The notes under the pieces: model-generated
What the model was told of the DNA's origin: nothing
The model's database searches: none
The model's input: the letters and a program-made list of their open reading frames with translations, nothing else
In this document: piece by piece, positions 10,967 to 22,110 of the stretch
How the letters are laid out: every line of letters starts with the position of its first letter
Position numbering within the stretch: position 1 is the first letter of the stretch
Translations under genes and position numbers: made by a program
Source: Polytolypa hystricis UAMH7299
Lineage: Eukaryota > Ascomycota > Eurotiomycetes > Onygenales
Direction of reading: 5' to 3'
Length of the DNA stretch: 64,000 bases
Assembly: GCA_002573605.1 (NCBI GenBank)
Contig: PDNA01000049.1
Span: 9,400-73,399, forward strand

Positions 10967-12480
10967 CTAAAACAATCTAGCTGAGTGCTTTTTTAAAGGT
11001 GGTTCCAGTCTCCGTTTGTTCAAGTTGCCAGAGTATGGAGGATAGCATGATATGCAGGAATTTGCCAAGCTCCTCCTCATCAAAGGCCCGAATTCCTGGA
11101 TCTCAAGAAATGGAATTTTGCCTTGTGCTGGAAGCACAGGCTGGGTACCTGGACCGAAAATGTATTCGAGATATGTGTTGTCATATGTCCCGATGCTAAT
11201 GTGGAAATACAAGTGATCTTGAGCTACTATGAAGGTATGGTAGGTCTTGACTTTTGTCTTCCACTGTAACAGAACCATTGTCAGTAAGAGGTTCAATGAC
11301 CAGAATTTGAGGGACATGCAAAGGTAAGGGGTTGGTATCACCGTCGGGTCATCTTCATGGCGTTTCCAAATGTAGGCGACATGCTCCATCGAATGCTGGG
11401 CCAAAACAGGGATACTACCCCTGCTCTCCGGACGCGCAGCACGTTTTGCTTCGAATATCGCGGCTTCGCGTGGCATCCCAGCCAGAGATAGACCGAACGG
11501 GATGCTCTCAGCAATACGGGCTCGAAACTGAACGTCGACTTGTTGCTGAGAAGTATTACGGATAGGGCCGAATGTATAGGTCGTCTCAAAGGAGTTTGCA
11601 ATGCAGAGGGGCCTGGGGTTGAGAGCCTGCACAAGGCTTGCTAACCCCCCGAGAAGAGTAACCATAAAATCCGCAACAAGAGTCTCGGTTGGGGTTCGAC
11701 GAGGTGGTTCCTCATCTGTTGGTTCTGTAACTGAAGTCGCAGCAGGAGGACGCGTACAAGTAGGACAACGGGCTATCGGCCGATATCCGACGTCATCTCG
11801 ATATCCACCATGCTGAGCTCCTCTGAGAGAAAGGCCTGGCGTGTTGGACGGGTAGGATCTACAACTGCTGAGGGCCGCGTAGCGTCATAGAATCTGATTC
11901 TTTCGGGAGCCCCGCCCAATGGACGTTCATCAGTCGGGGCCTGAATTGATCTATCCAGAAGCTGGTTGTACACATTAACCAGCATCAAGAACGGGCCTAG
12001 CCCATCTGCAAGTGTGCCAAAATATTTAGGAGGGGTTCGCTTGCGGGGTTCCTTTGGATTGCATATAATGCGATACAAGGTCTTCAGCTTATCGAGTCCA
12101 AGGATGTTTCTGTTTATAAGTTTTGTGGCACCGTCGGAATGGTCTTCATTGAAGAAACACTCTAGATTGGCAATATATGTGGCATCTTTGGGCCTTTTCT
12201 TTTCAGGCCGAATGCATCGGATGGTAAGGAATGCTTCTTTTGGAACAGTCGATGCGGAGAAACTCCCTGTTTGGCACTCCCATTAGAAGCCTGTACTCGA
12301 TCCAATATTGGTCAGGGAGCAACTACCTTCCACGCAGAGTTGCTCGAGGGTGCGCTGTTGAAGGCCATACTTTTTGTATCGCTTCATGCCATTCCTTTTT
12401 GTTGGATGGAATTTTGTCCAGGCCTTGGGCGGCCTGGCGACGAGGAGCCGCCGTGTCCGCGCTAAACTTCGGAGGGTGGG
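10967..12480 (-). pseudogene. Decayed or multi-exon orphan gene with PD-(D/E)xK-like motif
   Basis: Minus-strand coding remains run from about 12450 to 10967 in at least three frame blocks: KEWHEAIQKVWPST-like (about 12400), then a long block (PKEAFLTIRCIRPEKKRP... to ...FLSEEL, 12260-11810), then a frame change, then YRPIARCPTCTRPP... to the stop at 10967. The last block contains IFEAKRA and AQHSMEHVAYIWKRHEDD, then TYDNTYLEYIFG and FLEIQEFGP. E-x-K in a beta/alpha setting fits the PD-(D/E)xK nuclease-like families common in fungi, but that is only a guess. A TAG and frame change at about 11770-11815 and another break at about 12270 lack convincing splice sites, so I call it a pseudogene. 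Confidence 0.5.
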
Positions 12481-12722
12481 GACGTGCTAAGGTAAGTTTA
12501 ACCTTAAGCTAAGTTAGTAATCACCTGAATATCAACCTTCAACCCCTTTACCGACTTCCTCTTACTCTCACTCTTTGCATTCTTTTTTCTTTCCTCGGGC
12601 TAACTATTTCACACTTTTTTACCTCTTCCTACTCTGCCCGCTCTACCCGACCTAGCGTCTACTGGTGTTAAATTATCACCACAAAAAGTGAGTAGGAATC
12701 TCCTTTCCTCTCACCTACATCC

Positions 12723-12986
12723 CGCAGTATTGTACCGAAGTTCACACATGGGGATTTCCAGCGCAAGAATGTCATAATCAAGCAATTGCCCAACGATGCC
12801 AATACCAGCCAATACGAGGTAACTCTCATAGACCGGGAAACAACTGGGTGGTACCCTAGCTACCGGGAATATTCCCTAGCAATGTGTGCGAGCAGATGGG
12901 ATGATGATTGGGATGAATGGGTTGCCGTCAGGACGTGGCCTGATATTATTGGAAGGCTTACCATGCGAAGAACGTCACTGTGCTGA
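12723..12986 (+). pseudogene. Aminoglycoside-phosphotransferase-like fragment
   Basis: One continuous plus-strand frame reads VPKFTHGDFQRKNVIIK, the HGDxxxxN catalytic loop of APH-type kinases. About 20 residues later comes LIDRETTGWYPSYREYS, equivalent to the family's DWE..G.YP.YWEY segment, and then WDDDWDEWV. The N-lobe is missing: upstream sequence is CT-rich and non-coding, and the fragment stops shortly after the C-terminal motif. A possible acceptor (cccgcag) sits just before it, so it could be an exon of a degraded gene. The metal-binding DW is replaced by DR, so it is probably inactive. Confidence 0.65.
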
Positions 12987-13286
12987 TGCGTGTGACCTTC
13001 GACTCCCACCTGTTACTCAAACCTATGTGACTGCCGCTGTATTGGGAAAGTAGTTTTGGTAGATGATGCGAAGGATTTTGGAGGGTCGGAGCTGGTGAGA
13101 GCATAATGGGATAAGGCAAAGCGTAGGAGGGTCAGACGGGGAAAGATTATCAAACCTAGAAAGTTGGTTCAGCGGATGTCAGTAGGTCACGTGTCAAAAA
13201 CCTAGCGAGCTTAGCCTAATATCTATTAGCTGCATATAGACTCCATCCGAGGCAAATACAATTTTCGGTCGCAAAATACTTACGCC

Positions 13287-14195
13287 ATCCTTGGGGGAGC
13301 TTGACAGATCTTTCAATGCACCACTTCTGGGGGATTCCCTTGGGAGTGCAACAGTCCATAGCAAGGCCATAATACCAACAGTTCCCTAGAGAGCTCCATT
13401 GCTTGGACCGAAGACGTAAAACCACAGGTATCCATAGGGAAACACACCAAATCGGCAGGACACCACGGTTACATAGTTCTCTCAGAGTCCGCAGGGAACT
13501 CGTACATCTTCCGCAGGCGACCACCGATGTATGATTCCTTGAGGCGGTAGCGTCCTCCGGGGAAAGAGTACCAAAGGGAACACCACAATTTCGGTAAGAC
13601 CACTCATTCCATGGCTCCTTCGGGTAGTAAAGCCTTCCGGGATTTAATATCCGCGGGGAGCAAATCTCCTCAGCGGATGCCACAACGTTAGGCTGAGGCC
13701 ACAAGTGTCGAGTTCCCTGGAGCATTTGCTCCATAGAGAACACCATGATCTTTCATCTGAGAGCCACATTCACAACAGTCCCTAGAAAAAAAGTGTCCTT
13801 GAGGGAATATCCTCCACATGGAAAGCCATGATTTGTTTCGTGTATGCCACATAATGGGATCCTTGAGGATCTAGCACCCTCAGGGGATCCAATCCCACAG
13901 AGAATCCAGCTCTTCCTTTGTGACCGGCCACAATGCTAATCCCATAGGGTGGTCATGGCTTGTGGCCAACAAGCACGATCTCTGCGACCCTCAGGGGTCA
14001 CCACAACTTTCGAAAGCTGGGCCAAGATCCGCTAGAAAAGCTGCGGTTGCGGATCCCCAAGGACCCAACCTGCTTTGGCAAATGACAATGATGCCTACCA
14101 TTCCTCAGGGATTCTGGATCAAGCTGCTAAAAATAAAAATGACCGGTGCAGGCTGGGCGCTTGCATCCTGGGTTGTGATGATGACAGTCCCCGAG
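13287..14195. repeat. Array of about 20 degenerate short palindromes (TCC-CTNAG-GGA type)
   Basis: Through 0.9 kb, short palindromic cores built on TCCC..GGGA or CCCTNAGGG recur every 20-60 bases. Examples are gattcccttgggagtgc (13333), gttccctagagagctcc (13381), gtccgcagggaac (13487), ttgagggaat (13796), ggatccttgaggatc (13857), caccctcaggggatcc (13875), gaccctcaggggtcacc (13986) and cagtccccgagggac (14186). Several are followed by a caccac or accacc trailer. The flanking 20-40 bases are not obviously conserved. The minus strand is open from 13746 to 13216 (ATG start, 176 aa, Cys- and Trp-rich), but its composition follows the repeats and no family is apparent. Confidence 0.55.
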
Positions 14196-14330
14196 GGACA
14201 TAATGGAGTTTTGTAAGAAGCTCTGATTCTCCTCATCTTTGGAAGCTGGACCAAGCCGCCAAGATCAGTTATCGGAAAATATATTTGCCGTCATCGTAAC
14301 GGGCCGAGATAGTGTGGGGTGGTGACACCT

Positions 14331-14390
14331 CAAAAAAGCGTGGCCTCCACACTTTTAAACCTGAAAGCCACTCTCAAAAAGCGTGGCCCG
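14331..14390 (+). repeat. Direct repeat of a 17-bp motif
   Basis: ctcaaaaaagcgtggcc at about 14331 and ctcaaaaagcgtggcc at about 14374, 43 bp apart, upstream of the MADS-like gene. It could be a duplicated regulatory site or chance; no factor recognised. Confidence 0.45.
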
Positions 14391-14658
14391 GTCTCAGCAG
14401 AATCGGGTAAATCACCCATTTTCTTCTCCACCCAGGATTTGATTGGTGAATTCAATCACCTGCAATCAAAAGCGCAGCGTATGTGAAATGCAAAAATGCA
14501 GAAATGCAGAAATGGCAAGATGGCAAACAGCCGCTTTGCACCGAATCGGCTCGCGGTCCAAAATTGGACCCAGGACCCTTCAACAACTTGATAAATTCTG
14601 TGACCTCATTTGCTTAAGTCCTTCACTGGAGTACACAGCCTCTCATTCAGTTTCCACA

Positions 14659-15286
14659 ATGCACACCGGCACGCCTACAAGAAGTCAAAGAAACAAACAA
14701 TCGCCCCTACAGCAGGCACAATCCAACCTCCGACAGAAACAACGTCGGCGCAGGAAGAATCTCTGTCAGAAGATTGTTGAACTCACTAGCAGGAAGCATG
14801 CCCAGGTTTACATCTCAATTGAGCTCGATGACCAATATTTCATTCTAAACACCGATTCAAGTGGCACCTGGCCCCCGCCAGAAGAGCAGATCGTATGTGC
14901 TCTAGTTCTGGTCGGCATGGTTTGTGATTGACAGGCAACAGGAGAGGCACTACCCTAATACAGTTCGAAAGACACCTGGTGACTATCGGGCATTGACAAG
15001 CACGAAACTGAGACGGGAGACCATCTTCAAAAAGAGTGTGGAGTACAGTGATATATGTGGAGCCAACGTCCATACTATTATCTACATAAACAACCGATAC
15101 TTCACCTTATACACCAACGGAAAGCCGCCACCATCGGCTGAGCAATTAGTATGGTCATCTGAACCCAAATTACATGCTTTGGCTGACGAGAAATAGGCGT
15201 ATCAGTATCCTCTTCCGGTACACTTATCGCCGGAGGACTATAGAAGGAGGGAGACGCACCAGAGCGATTCTTTGGCTGAACTATGA
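14659..15286 (+). CDS. Small protein with two tandem MADS/SRF-like repeats
   Basis: Three exons: 14659-14892, 14942-15148, 15197-15286 (176 aa). Introns of 49 and 48 bp both end in usable AG sites with TTGAC or GCTGAC branch-like sequences. Repeat 1 (about residues 29-78) has RRRRKNLCQKIVELTSRKHAQ, a beta-like YISIELDDQYFIL and WPPPEEQI. Repeat 2 (about 100-147) has RRETIFKKSVEYSDICGANV, then YINNRYFTLY and PPPSAEQL. This is the K-K-x-x-E-L/Y..C-G-x-x-V pattern of fungal MADS/SRF-type small proteins. Both introns fall in phase 0 directly after the ..EEQI/AEQL end, and both following exons begin with (H)YP/QYP..P.DY, so the gene looks like an internal duplication that copied its intron. Probably DNA-binding and nuclear, by family inference only. 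Confidence 0.65.
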
Positions 15287-15716
15287 TAATCGGACAACGA
15301 AGCTAGCTGGGAAGTATCTGGCAGGCTTCACTGTTTAACTTCACTCTTATATTATTCTTGTCTTTCTTTTAATCTACATTAGCTTCATTCGCCCTCCACG
15401 CTTACTATTGATTAAATGGTTACAAATTCAATCAACTTCCTTGAATATTGAACATTTCAACGAGGAACAGAAGACGCATGTACGACAGAAAATCAAACAA
15501 GGCAGGCCCTGTGCCCGTAGAAACTGTCCTCCCACGGTGGGATCAAAGATTAATTACAGGCCATCAACATATCCCGGAAAAATAACGATTGGCATTGGAC
15601 ACTTAAATAGGGACATACATCGAACCCTGCGTTATCGAACCGCTGGTTGTATGGCTATTCGCGTTAGCCCGATGCGGTGGATTTGTCCAGTTCCCACGGA
15701 ACTGTCGTTGAGGTGT
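15287..15716. other. Intergenic between two convergent genes
   Basis: About 430 bases; a frame at 15408-15737 has no ATG and shows no family features. Confidence 0.5.
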
Positions 15717-16348
15717 TCAAGAATTCTCGGATTCTAATCTGCAAACAACGTGTCTTAAAGTATTCTCTACTTTAAGATCATCCAGGCGCGCGACATACCA
15801 TTTTAGCTTAGACAGCGGCTTCATTCTTCTGGAAGGGGAGTTTGGAGGGTTCGGTGACATGGTAGGTTCGAAATCGGAATCATTCTGGCCTGGCTGAAGA
15901 GGTGTCTTCGATGCTTCGTCTCCTTCCTTCAGAGAACTTTTCGTTTCCGCCGCTTTCTCTCGGCTGCTAGATTTGTTCAAACGTCTCCTTTTGGCTTTCT
16001 CATGCTCCGCAGTCACAGGTGCCAATTCCAGGCCAGGGTCTGCGGCCACTGCAGTAGGAGATGGAGAGCTCTGATATACTAGTGATCAAGGTTAGGTTTC
16101 TGTCAGAATGAGCCTAGGGTTGACAAAGGCAACTGACTCCGCCTCTCGAGGTAATTCTGGTATCGCAAGCGACAGCTGATTGCACTTCGTCCGGAAAGTG
16201 CCTTGCTGATATCCTCCCACTTCATTCTAGCCCCCGGAAGCTCGATGATCAAGGCGTCTTCTTCCGAGTTCCGATTTGGATGGCGTGCATGAAAGCGGTC
16301 GTTCTGGACGTCAGGTGCCATTGGTTCGTTTTGGGCTATCTTAGGCAT
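15717..16348 (-). CDS. Myb/SANT-like DNA-binding protein (190 aa)
   Basis: Two exons: 16348-16138 and 16078-15717. The 59-bp intron has donor gtcagt, branch cctaacc and acceptor cactag. Residues about 27-69 (SEEDALIIELPGARMKWEDI, then SKALSGRSAISCRLRYQNYL) match the single Myb/SANT repeat of a large Eurotiales family, whose hallmark is GRSAISCRLxYQNYLE. The usual first Trp of the repeat is not visible. The C-terminal half is Ser/Lys/Pro-rich with a basic patch (KAKRRRLNK) that can serve as nuclear signal. A transcription-factor role is family-based. It is convergent with the MADS-like gene. Confidence 0.8.
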
Positions 16349-16937
16349 AGACGCTATTCATCGAAATTCGAAATACTTGGCAATTGGCAAGGAGAAGAGG
16401 GAATATGGAGCGAAGGTGGGAGGAGGGCAGGCTTTATATACCATCAGAAACCGGGGTCCATGCTAATGACCGGCTCGATGCAGACCGAGAGCTATGGCTG
16501 TTTACAATTATTGGGTGATAAAATTAGAAGACGCAGAATCGGCATGCCCGCTAGCAAAGGCCGGATTGCTGTTACATCTACGGTACCTTGTACGATTCCT
16601 GATGGAGCGAATCTAGAGATGGACTTTACAAACTCAACTAACTTCCATAGAATCGTTGAACTGTTTGATGGTGACAACTAGTACCGTTCAAGACAGTAGA
16701 AAGGCCGGAGGATCTAGCCAACAATGAGGAAAACATACAAAACGTGCATGAAATTGAAGCAAGACAGGCCTTGCGCCGGATGGAGAACGTGACCGATCAA
16801 TATTGAGCAGTATAGCCGGCAGCATTGCCATTTGCGATTACCGAAATATGATGAAGAAGGACAAACAAAGCATATTAGTCCCCAGGTGAATTTCTCACCG
16901 CGAAACAGGGATAGTGAAAACTTCCTAAGGCAACAGT
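16349..16937. other. Intergenic, nothing recognised
   Basis: Holds the promoter of the Myb gene at its left and the 3' end of the AAA ATPase gene at its right. No further gene seen. Confidence 0.5.
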
Positions 16938-19437
16938 TCACTCATACAACTCATCACGCCCCTGAGCCAACCCTGGCTCCGGCACACAATGCCCGTTCGC
17001 GATCAATGCTGATCGGACATGTTCGAACGTCAGTTCGCCATCTTCTGCTGCCATCATGCAAGCGATAGACATGGTATTTTTGATCTGAGCATATCAGCCT
17101 GAGGAGCTCATCGGTCATGGGATTCCACTCACCTGCCGTCCATTGAGGTTTACTTGGGCCAGGGCAGTCAGTTGCTGGTCATCGACATTGACTTTTAAGC
17201 CGATGTCTTTCTGGAGGAACTGTTGGAAGATGTCTTTTCTTGCGTCGTTGCCAAGATCACTATATTTCAGTGACAGATGGACCCGGTTTAGAATCGCCGT
17301 ATCCAGGCCGTTGGGCTGATTTGTTGTCAAGAACAAAATTCCTTCGAAGTATTCCAGCTTCTGAAGGAAAGTGGCCACAAGGCGATTTCGGTGAATGTGT
17401 TCGGAAGAGCGCTGGGTTAGGAAGACGTCGGCCTCGTCCAGGAGAAGTAGAGCCTTCCAGCGGCTAGCTGTTTCGAAGGTCTGATCGAGTTGATAGTCCA
17501 ACACCTCGGCCTCGGAGGATAGCTGACCCGCAGATATCTGTGACGCGACATGAGCATGATCCATGATGGTCATTGTTGCTTAACATACCGAATAGAGAGG
17601 GCTCTTGAAGCGTTCGGATAAGGCTTCTGCGGTCAGGGTCTTGCCCACTCCGGGAGGACCACTAGCGAGCAGGTTAGCTAGTCTAGAATTGTCGAGAAAG
17701 CTCTGGAAACATACGACAGAAGCACGATGACCCCGCGTCCTTTGTTTGTGATGAAGTCGTCGAATCGAGTCTCATTTCCTTCGCCCATGCGGCTTTCGCC
17801 AAGGGCCATCACGAGCTCTTTCTTTTTTGCAGGGAGCACAAGGTGATCGAAAGCTGCTGGCGACCAGTCGATTTCTCCAATATTGTCGATTGCAAATTCG
17901 GCTGAACCAGTCAGTTAGATTTTCTGTAATGGCTTTGGTGTGATATCTTACCCCAGATCTTGCTCCCGAAGCTGAATCCCAGCACTGTTGGAGAGCAAAC
18001 AAGGAGATCATCTTCTGTCAGTTCGTCGGTAGGCTTCCCGGTGCACTTGACCTTCTCTCTAAAGTCATCGGACACAGTGTCACCGCGCATGTTAATGACA
18101 GCGATCCTGTCTTGCAGTTTTGGATAGCCTGGATTAACTTCCCGAAACCTAGAAGCATCAACCATGATCCTTCCGTCCACGGTCTGTTTACGGATACCAT
18201 CCTTGCCCTCGAAGAAAGCAACGCCCTGGTAATGGCAATGATGTTTGGCCGTCAATTTGATAAATCGCCGGCCGCAGTTGCGAAGGTGTTCTTCCATCGC
18301 TTCTCTTTTCGGATGATGGTGGAGGGGGAAGACAGCTAGCTTGCTGATTGGCACCGCGCCATGGAACCCAAGTATGCTAACTTTGCCCTCAACTTCCCCA
18401 AATACCTCGCCGTCGAAGTCAAAGTAGCGACCTGTGAGTTCGAAGTACTCCACACCCTGCTTGGTCTTCTTGTTTTCGCCGAAATCATACATGAGCGACC
18501 TTGGTTTGCCACTTCCTCGGCAGCTTGTGCATATCGGCTGGCCCGGTTTGAACAGGGCCCAGAGCAGATCGTACGTGATTTTACCCTCCGCGAGAAGTGC
18601 CTGGAGGCGTTCTGTGGTCTCCCTGTAAGCCCTCTTGATGCATGCGATCAACAAAGCTAGATGATTTTGGGCTTTGGCGTGACGGACTCCTGCATCGGGG
18701 GAGCGAGCATAGTGTTCCAGCTTCGGAAGACAGTTGTACAGCAAATCTCGATCCACCTGACACTCGGTTAGTCAACAAACCGCAAGTGGCCAAAGGAAAC
18801 AATGGGAAAAAGGTGCGAAGATGTGTAAAATTAGGGTGAAGGTACCGTAGGTTTGTCTGCTTCCAGGCTAACTGCTTTAACATCCTGGAGCACAGTTTTG
18901 AGGATGTCATGTAACTCTCCAGATTTAATATCAAAGTAAGCTCTTGGCTCCCCGGTTGTTCTATCTATCTTTGACATCAGCAACTGCTCCCTTGGACATG
19001 ATTAGATACTAACCAATGCGAACACGGACAACAAATACGTATTCGTCGAGCTCTGTTACTTCGGGAACTTCAAGTGAGTCCCTGATCTTGTACTTGTGAT
19101 TCTTCTCATCCCACCTGCACAGATTGCTTAGTTGATGGAATCTTGAAGGTTAGAAGGGCACATACACTTCTTCGACAGTCTTGTATTCCAGCTTTGACGC
19201 TCGAATCCTCGACTCCTCTTTCGGTCCTGTCTCCGGTTTGTCAGAGGGACCACATGAAACAGATTGCGAAGGGTTTGACGGTTCCTTCGGGCGAAGGACT
19301 CCCACTAGAAGGTCCTTAAGCTCTTCCCGTGTGATGAACTGCTGGAGCCCTTCATCGGTAGGAGTGATCGGAGGCGTTGGAGCTGAAAGATCGGTAGAAG
19401 TAGGTGCCTTGCCATTAGATGTCATTGCTGTGGACAT
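16938..19437 (-). CDS. Fungal AAA-family ATPase with DUF7025-like N-terminal region
   Basis: Eight exons (19437-19166, 19114-19014, 18964-18846, 18756-17952, 17901-17715, 17661-17589, 17537-17133, 17084-16938) give 702 aa with every phase consistent; introns are 48-89 bp. The start is the ATG at 19437; the frame upstream has no ATG. Walker A GPPGVGKT is at about residue 496, Walker B LLLLDEAD at about 549, and sensor-1-like LTTNQ follows. The large exon 4 carries a CTSCRGSG pair and the conserved ..YDF..YFDFDGEVFGE region typical of the DUF7025 family; the C-terminal exon is the AAA lid. This family is large in filamentous fungi and its clients are unknown. No membrane segment is seen. The gene is intact. 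Confidence 0.9.
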
Positions 19438-20620
19438 TGGGGCGGACAAAGATATATTGACAAGGTGTAAGGTTTGTAGTGATTGGAGTGTATAGCTGGT
19501 CTAGCAGGGCTCAACTTTGATGAATAGAGGTGGTTCCCGCCTCAGGATCCGGGGGAATTGGGCCCCTTAAATGCCAATTCCTCAAGTAGTGTACTCGACT
19601 TATCGTCCCTTACGGTCTTGCAATTCCGCTTGGACCAAGGCGTCGAGGAGACACGAAAGGCTGTCATCACCCTCCTCCCGGTAATGCATGAGCCTGTGTA
19701 GGGCGTCTCCTCACCCGGATGCATGCGGCGGTGCCGCAGGATACATCGCGTCGTCATCAGATCACGGTTGCTGGAGAAAGCTCGCCCTACGAATTTGGTT
19801 TAACATGTGTATCCAGCCAACCATGCTGTGAAGACGTATCCACCTTATGGTTCCGAAGATCCAGGAGCAGAGCATCTAGATCACGCGAGGCATGCGCGTG
19901 GATGCCCGCTGGTAATATTGTGCATTGCGAATCATACACACATTGGACAGCGAGACGTGGAGGCTAGGATTGGACGATCAAGGACTCGACTAAGGACAAA
20001 CTGTGAGGGTCAATGCGACGGATTATCCGTGGCATGATCCCAATTTACGGACTTTTCGGTGAATGATGACCGTAGTAGGCTAAGTGTCATAAACAAGTCT
20101 GATAAAGGTTGAGACTTTCGCAACTTATAAAGATCAAACCTTGTCAGGTAGGTTTTTAAATTAATAAAAGTCGAATCATCGGACGTGCCCCAGTGCCCAA
20201 TCGGGAGCTTTCTCTGATATTTCAGTGTGAATCATGCATGCATGGGAGTGTTTTGCAAAATCTCAATGCTCAGATTGATGGATGGACGTTTTCCCTGCAG
20301 TAGTGCGAGAGGTCATCACATTTTTCGATCTGAGAGATAGACACCTGATTGGTAGACAATTAGCCAAGGGGATTTGAACAGTCAGTCCGCGATGTCTTAA
20401 CCAGTCGCTGAGCTGCGTCTAATCATACACTATATTATTTATAGACTAGCCTATTAGGAAAGTCTACGTTACGAAGGCACTTTCTGGACTCCAGCTGCAA
20501 GGGGGTCTGACAAGGTTTGCTCATTTACGCAACAAGGCTAGCATATAAGGGACCCACAAACCCCCATCAGCCCATCCACGCAAGTCGTTAAACGCTTCAT
20601 TTCTTTATCTCTTGTTCACC
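19438..20620. other. Intergenic, nothing recognised
   Basis: About 1.2 kb shared by the upstream regions of two divergent genes. Short frames on both strands show no family features. Confidence 0.5.
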
Positions 20621-22110
20621 ATGTCTGCAGCTTCAGTTTTATCCCTGTTCGAGGCGATGGTAGACCGGATGGAATCAATGGCGTCGAGGCTCACCGGTAG
20701 AAAGAAGATTCGTCCAACAAGGGATCAGCGTGATAAGTTCCAGGAACTCAAAAAGAGACTGGATGCGGCCTCGGCAATTGTTAATACTGCAGTCGTGGAG
20801 CTAAGCCGTCGAAGCGAGAAGGAGATAGCCCTGGTAGAGGATATTCGACGTACGAAAGGGTATCAATCAATAACAGCAACCATTCTGAGGTGTCTCAGAA
20901 ACAATCTTGCGCTCATTTTCATCGGGCCTAAGGATTCCAAATTGGATACTCACCGAGTCACATTAGCAAAGCGACAGACTCGAACAAGATGCGAGCTGCT
21001 CCGTTCTCAGCATGCTCATGTTATTCTTATGTGGGCAATGGCCTTCTCGACATCTACTTGGACTACATCTGTCGGGATGACGAATACCGAGTTCGATTTT
21101 TTGATTGACGATACGTGCGCGGAGCGGATACCTCTAGTGTCTCCGGAAATACTTCGACACCTGCGAGTTCTACGAGAAGAGGAGCCTCTCAATGCGTGCG
21201 GTAAGTTTCTAGAATTTATGGCAGCCTTACTAGAATCTCCGCCCGCCGTCCAAGGAGGGACTTCCAGGCCGTCCCTCAAAAGATCACACGGAGTCGAAAG
21301 TTCTCCGTCTCTAGAAAGATTAGACAGCGAGCAGCAGCAATTTCAAGGTTAGAAAGCTATCCCTATTCTCACATCTAGATATTGACGGATTTAGATACTG
21401 TCGAGACGCGCCTGGTGCCACTCACTAGTAATAATATGATGTCAACACAACGAGGTGGGCCCCGGCATTTTAATCTGATGCAACCTAATGCTAATGATGC
21501 ACAATAGGAATCGTCTACGCGCCATGTAATTCTGGGATATGTCCGTGAAAACCACCCCGTTCGTGTCATCGACACTAACCTTAATGTAGATCAACTTCCG
21601 AGTCTGCGAGATATGGGATTTATTGCTCCACCCTATTCGACATATCAAACTAACGGGAACGGCTCACATATCAATATGGAGCCTGGTGGACCACTTGACG
21701 AATGTAACCAACCACAACTTCGCGAAGGCGCACATCAAACCTCAATAACACACAGCGGAGACGTGCCCGCTGGAGTGAATTTAGAGCCTCCATCACAAAA
21801 AGAAAGGGGTAAGACCGCCTTCAATGGAATTCTTGGCGCTGCTAACGATTTCTCAACAGAAGTGAAGTATATGTACACAAATGCACCAACGAGTATTATC
21901 GAACAGCTACCCGAGCCATTGAAAACAGCAGTCCAGAATAGCAAGCAATGGAGAGACGAGAGGCGTCGAAATTCGAAGACGACAGGGTGTCTGGCTACGC
22001 TGTTCCCAAAAGATGACAATCAGGACATCTCCCTTACGATCTGGTGTGCCAGCAAGGAGGCATACCGTGTCAACAGCATCTATGGATTGGAGCTTGTGAT
22101 ATCGCTCTAG
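20621..22110 (+). CDS. Hypothetical protein with helical N-terminus, gene structure uncertain
   Basis: Start ATG 20621 (caccATGtct). Exon 1 to 21347, a 47-bp intron to 21394, then a short exon. Reading straight on meets a single in-frame TAG at 21505-21507, followed by 201 further open codons in the same frame. An intron 21428-21589 (donor gtaata, branch cactaacc, acceptor aatgtag) removes it and gives 426 aa. Otherwise the TAG is a nonsense mutation of CAG type. The N-terminal 100 residues are predicted helical and basic (DRMESMASRLTGRKK, KFQELKKRLDAA). No known domain recognised. The stop overlaps by 4 bp (CTAG) with the stop of a possible minus-strand gene. Confidence 0.5.

Noticed and set aside
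13216..13746. 176-codon minus-strand frame with ATG
   Set aside because: It lies wholly in the palindrome array and its Cys/Trp-rich composition follows the repeats. No family, no splice context; mentioned within the array entry only.
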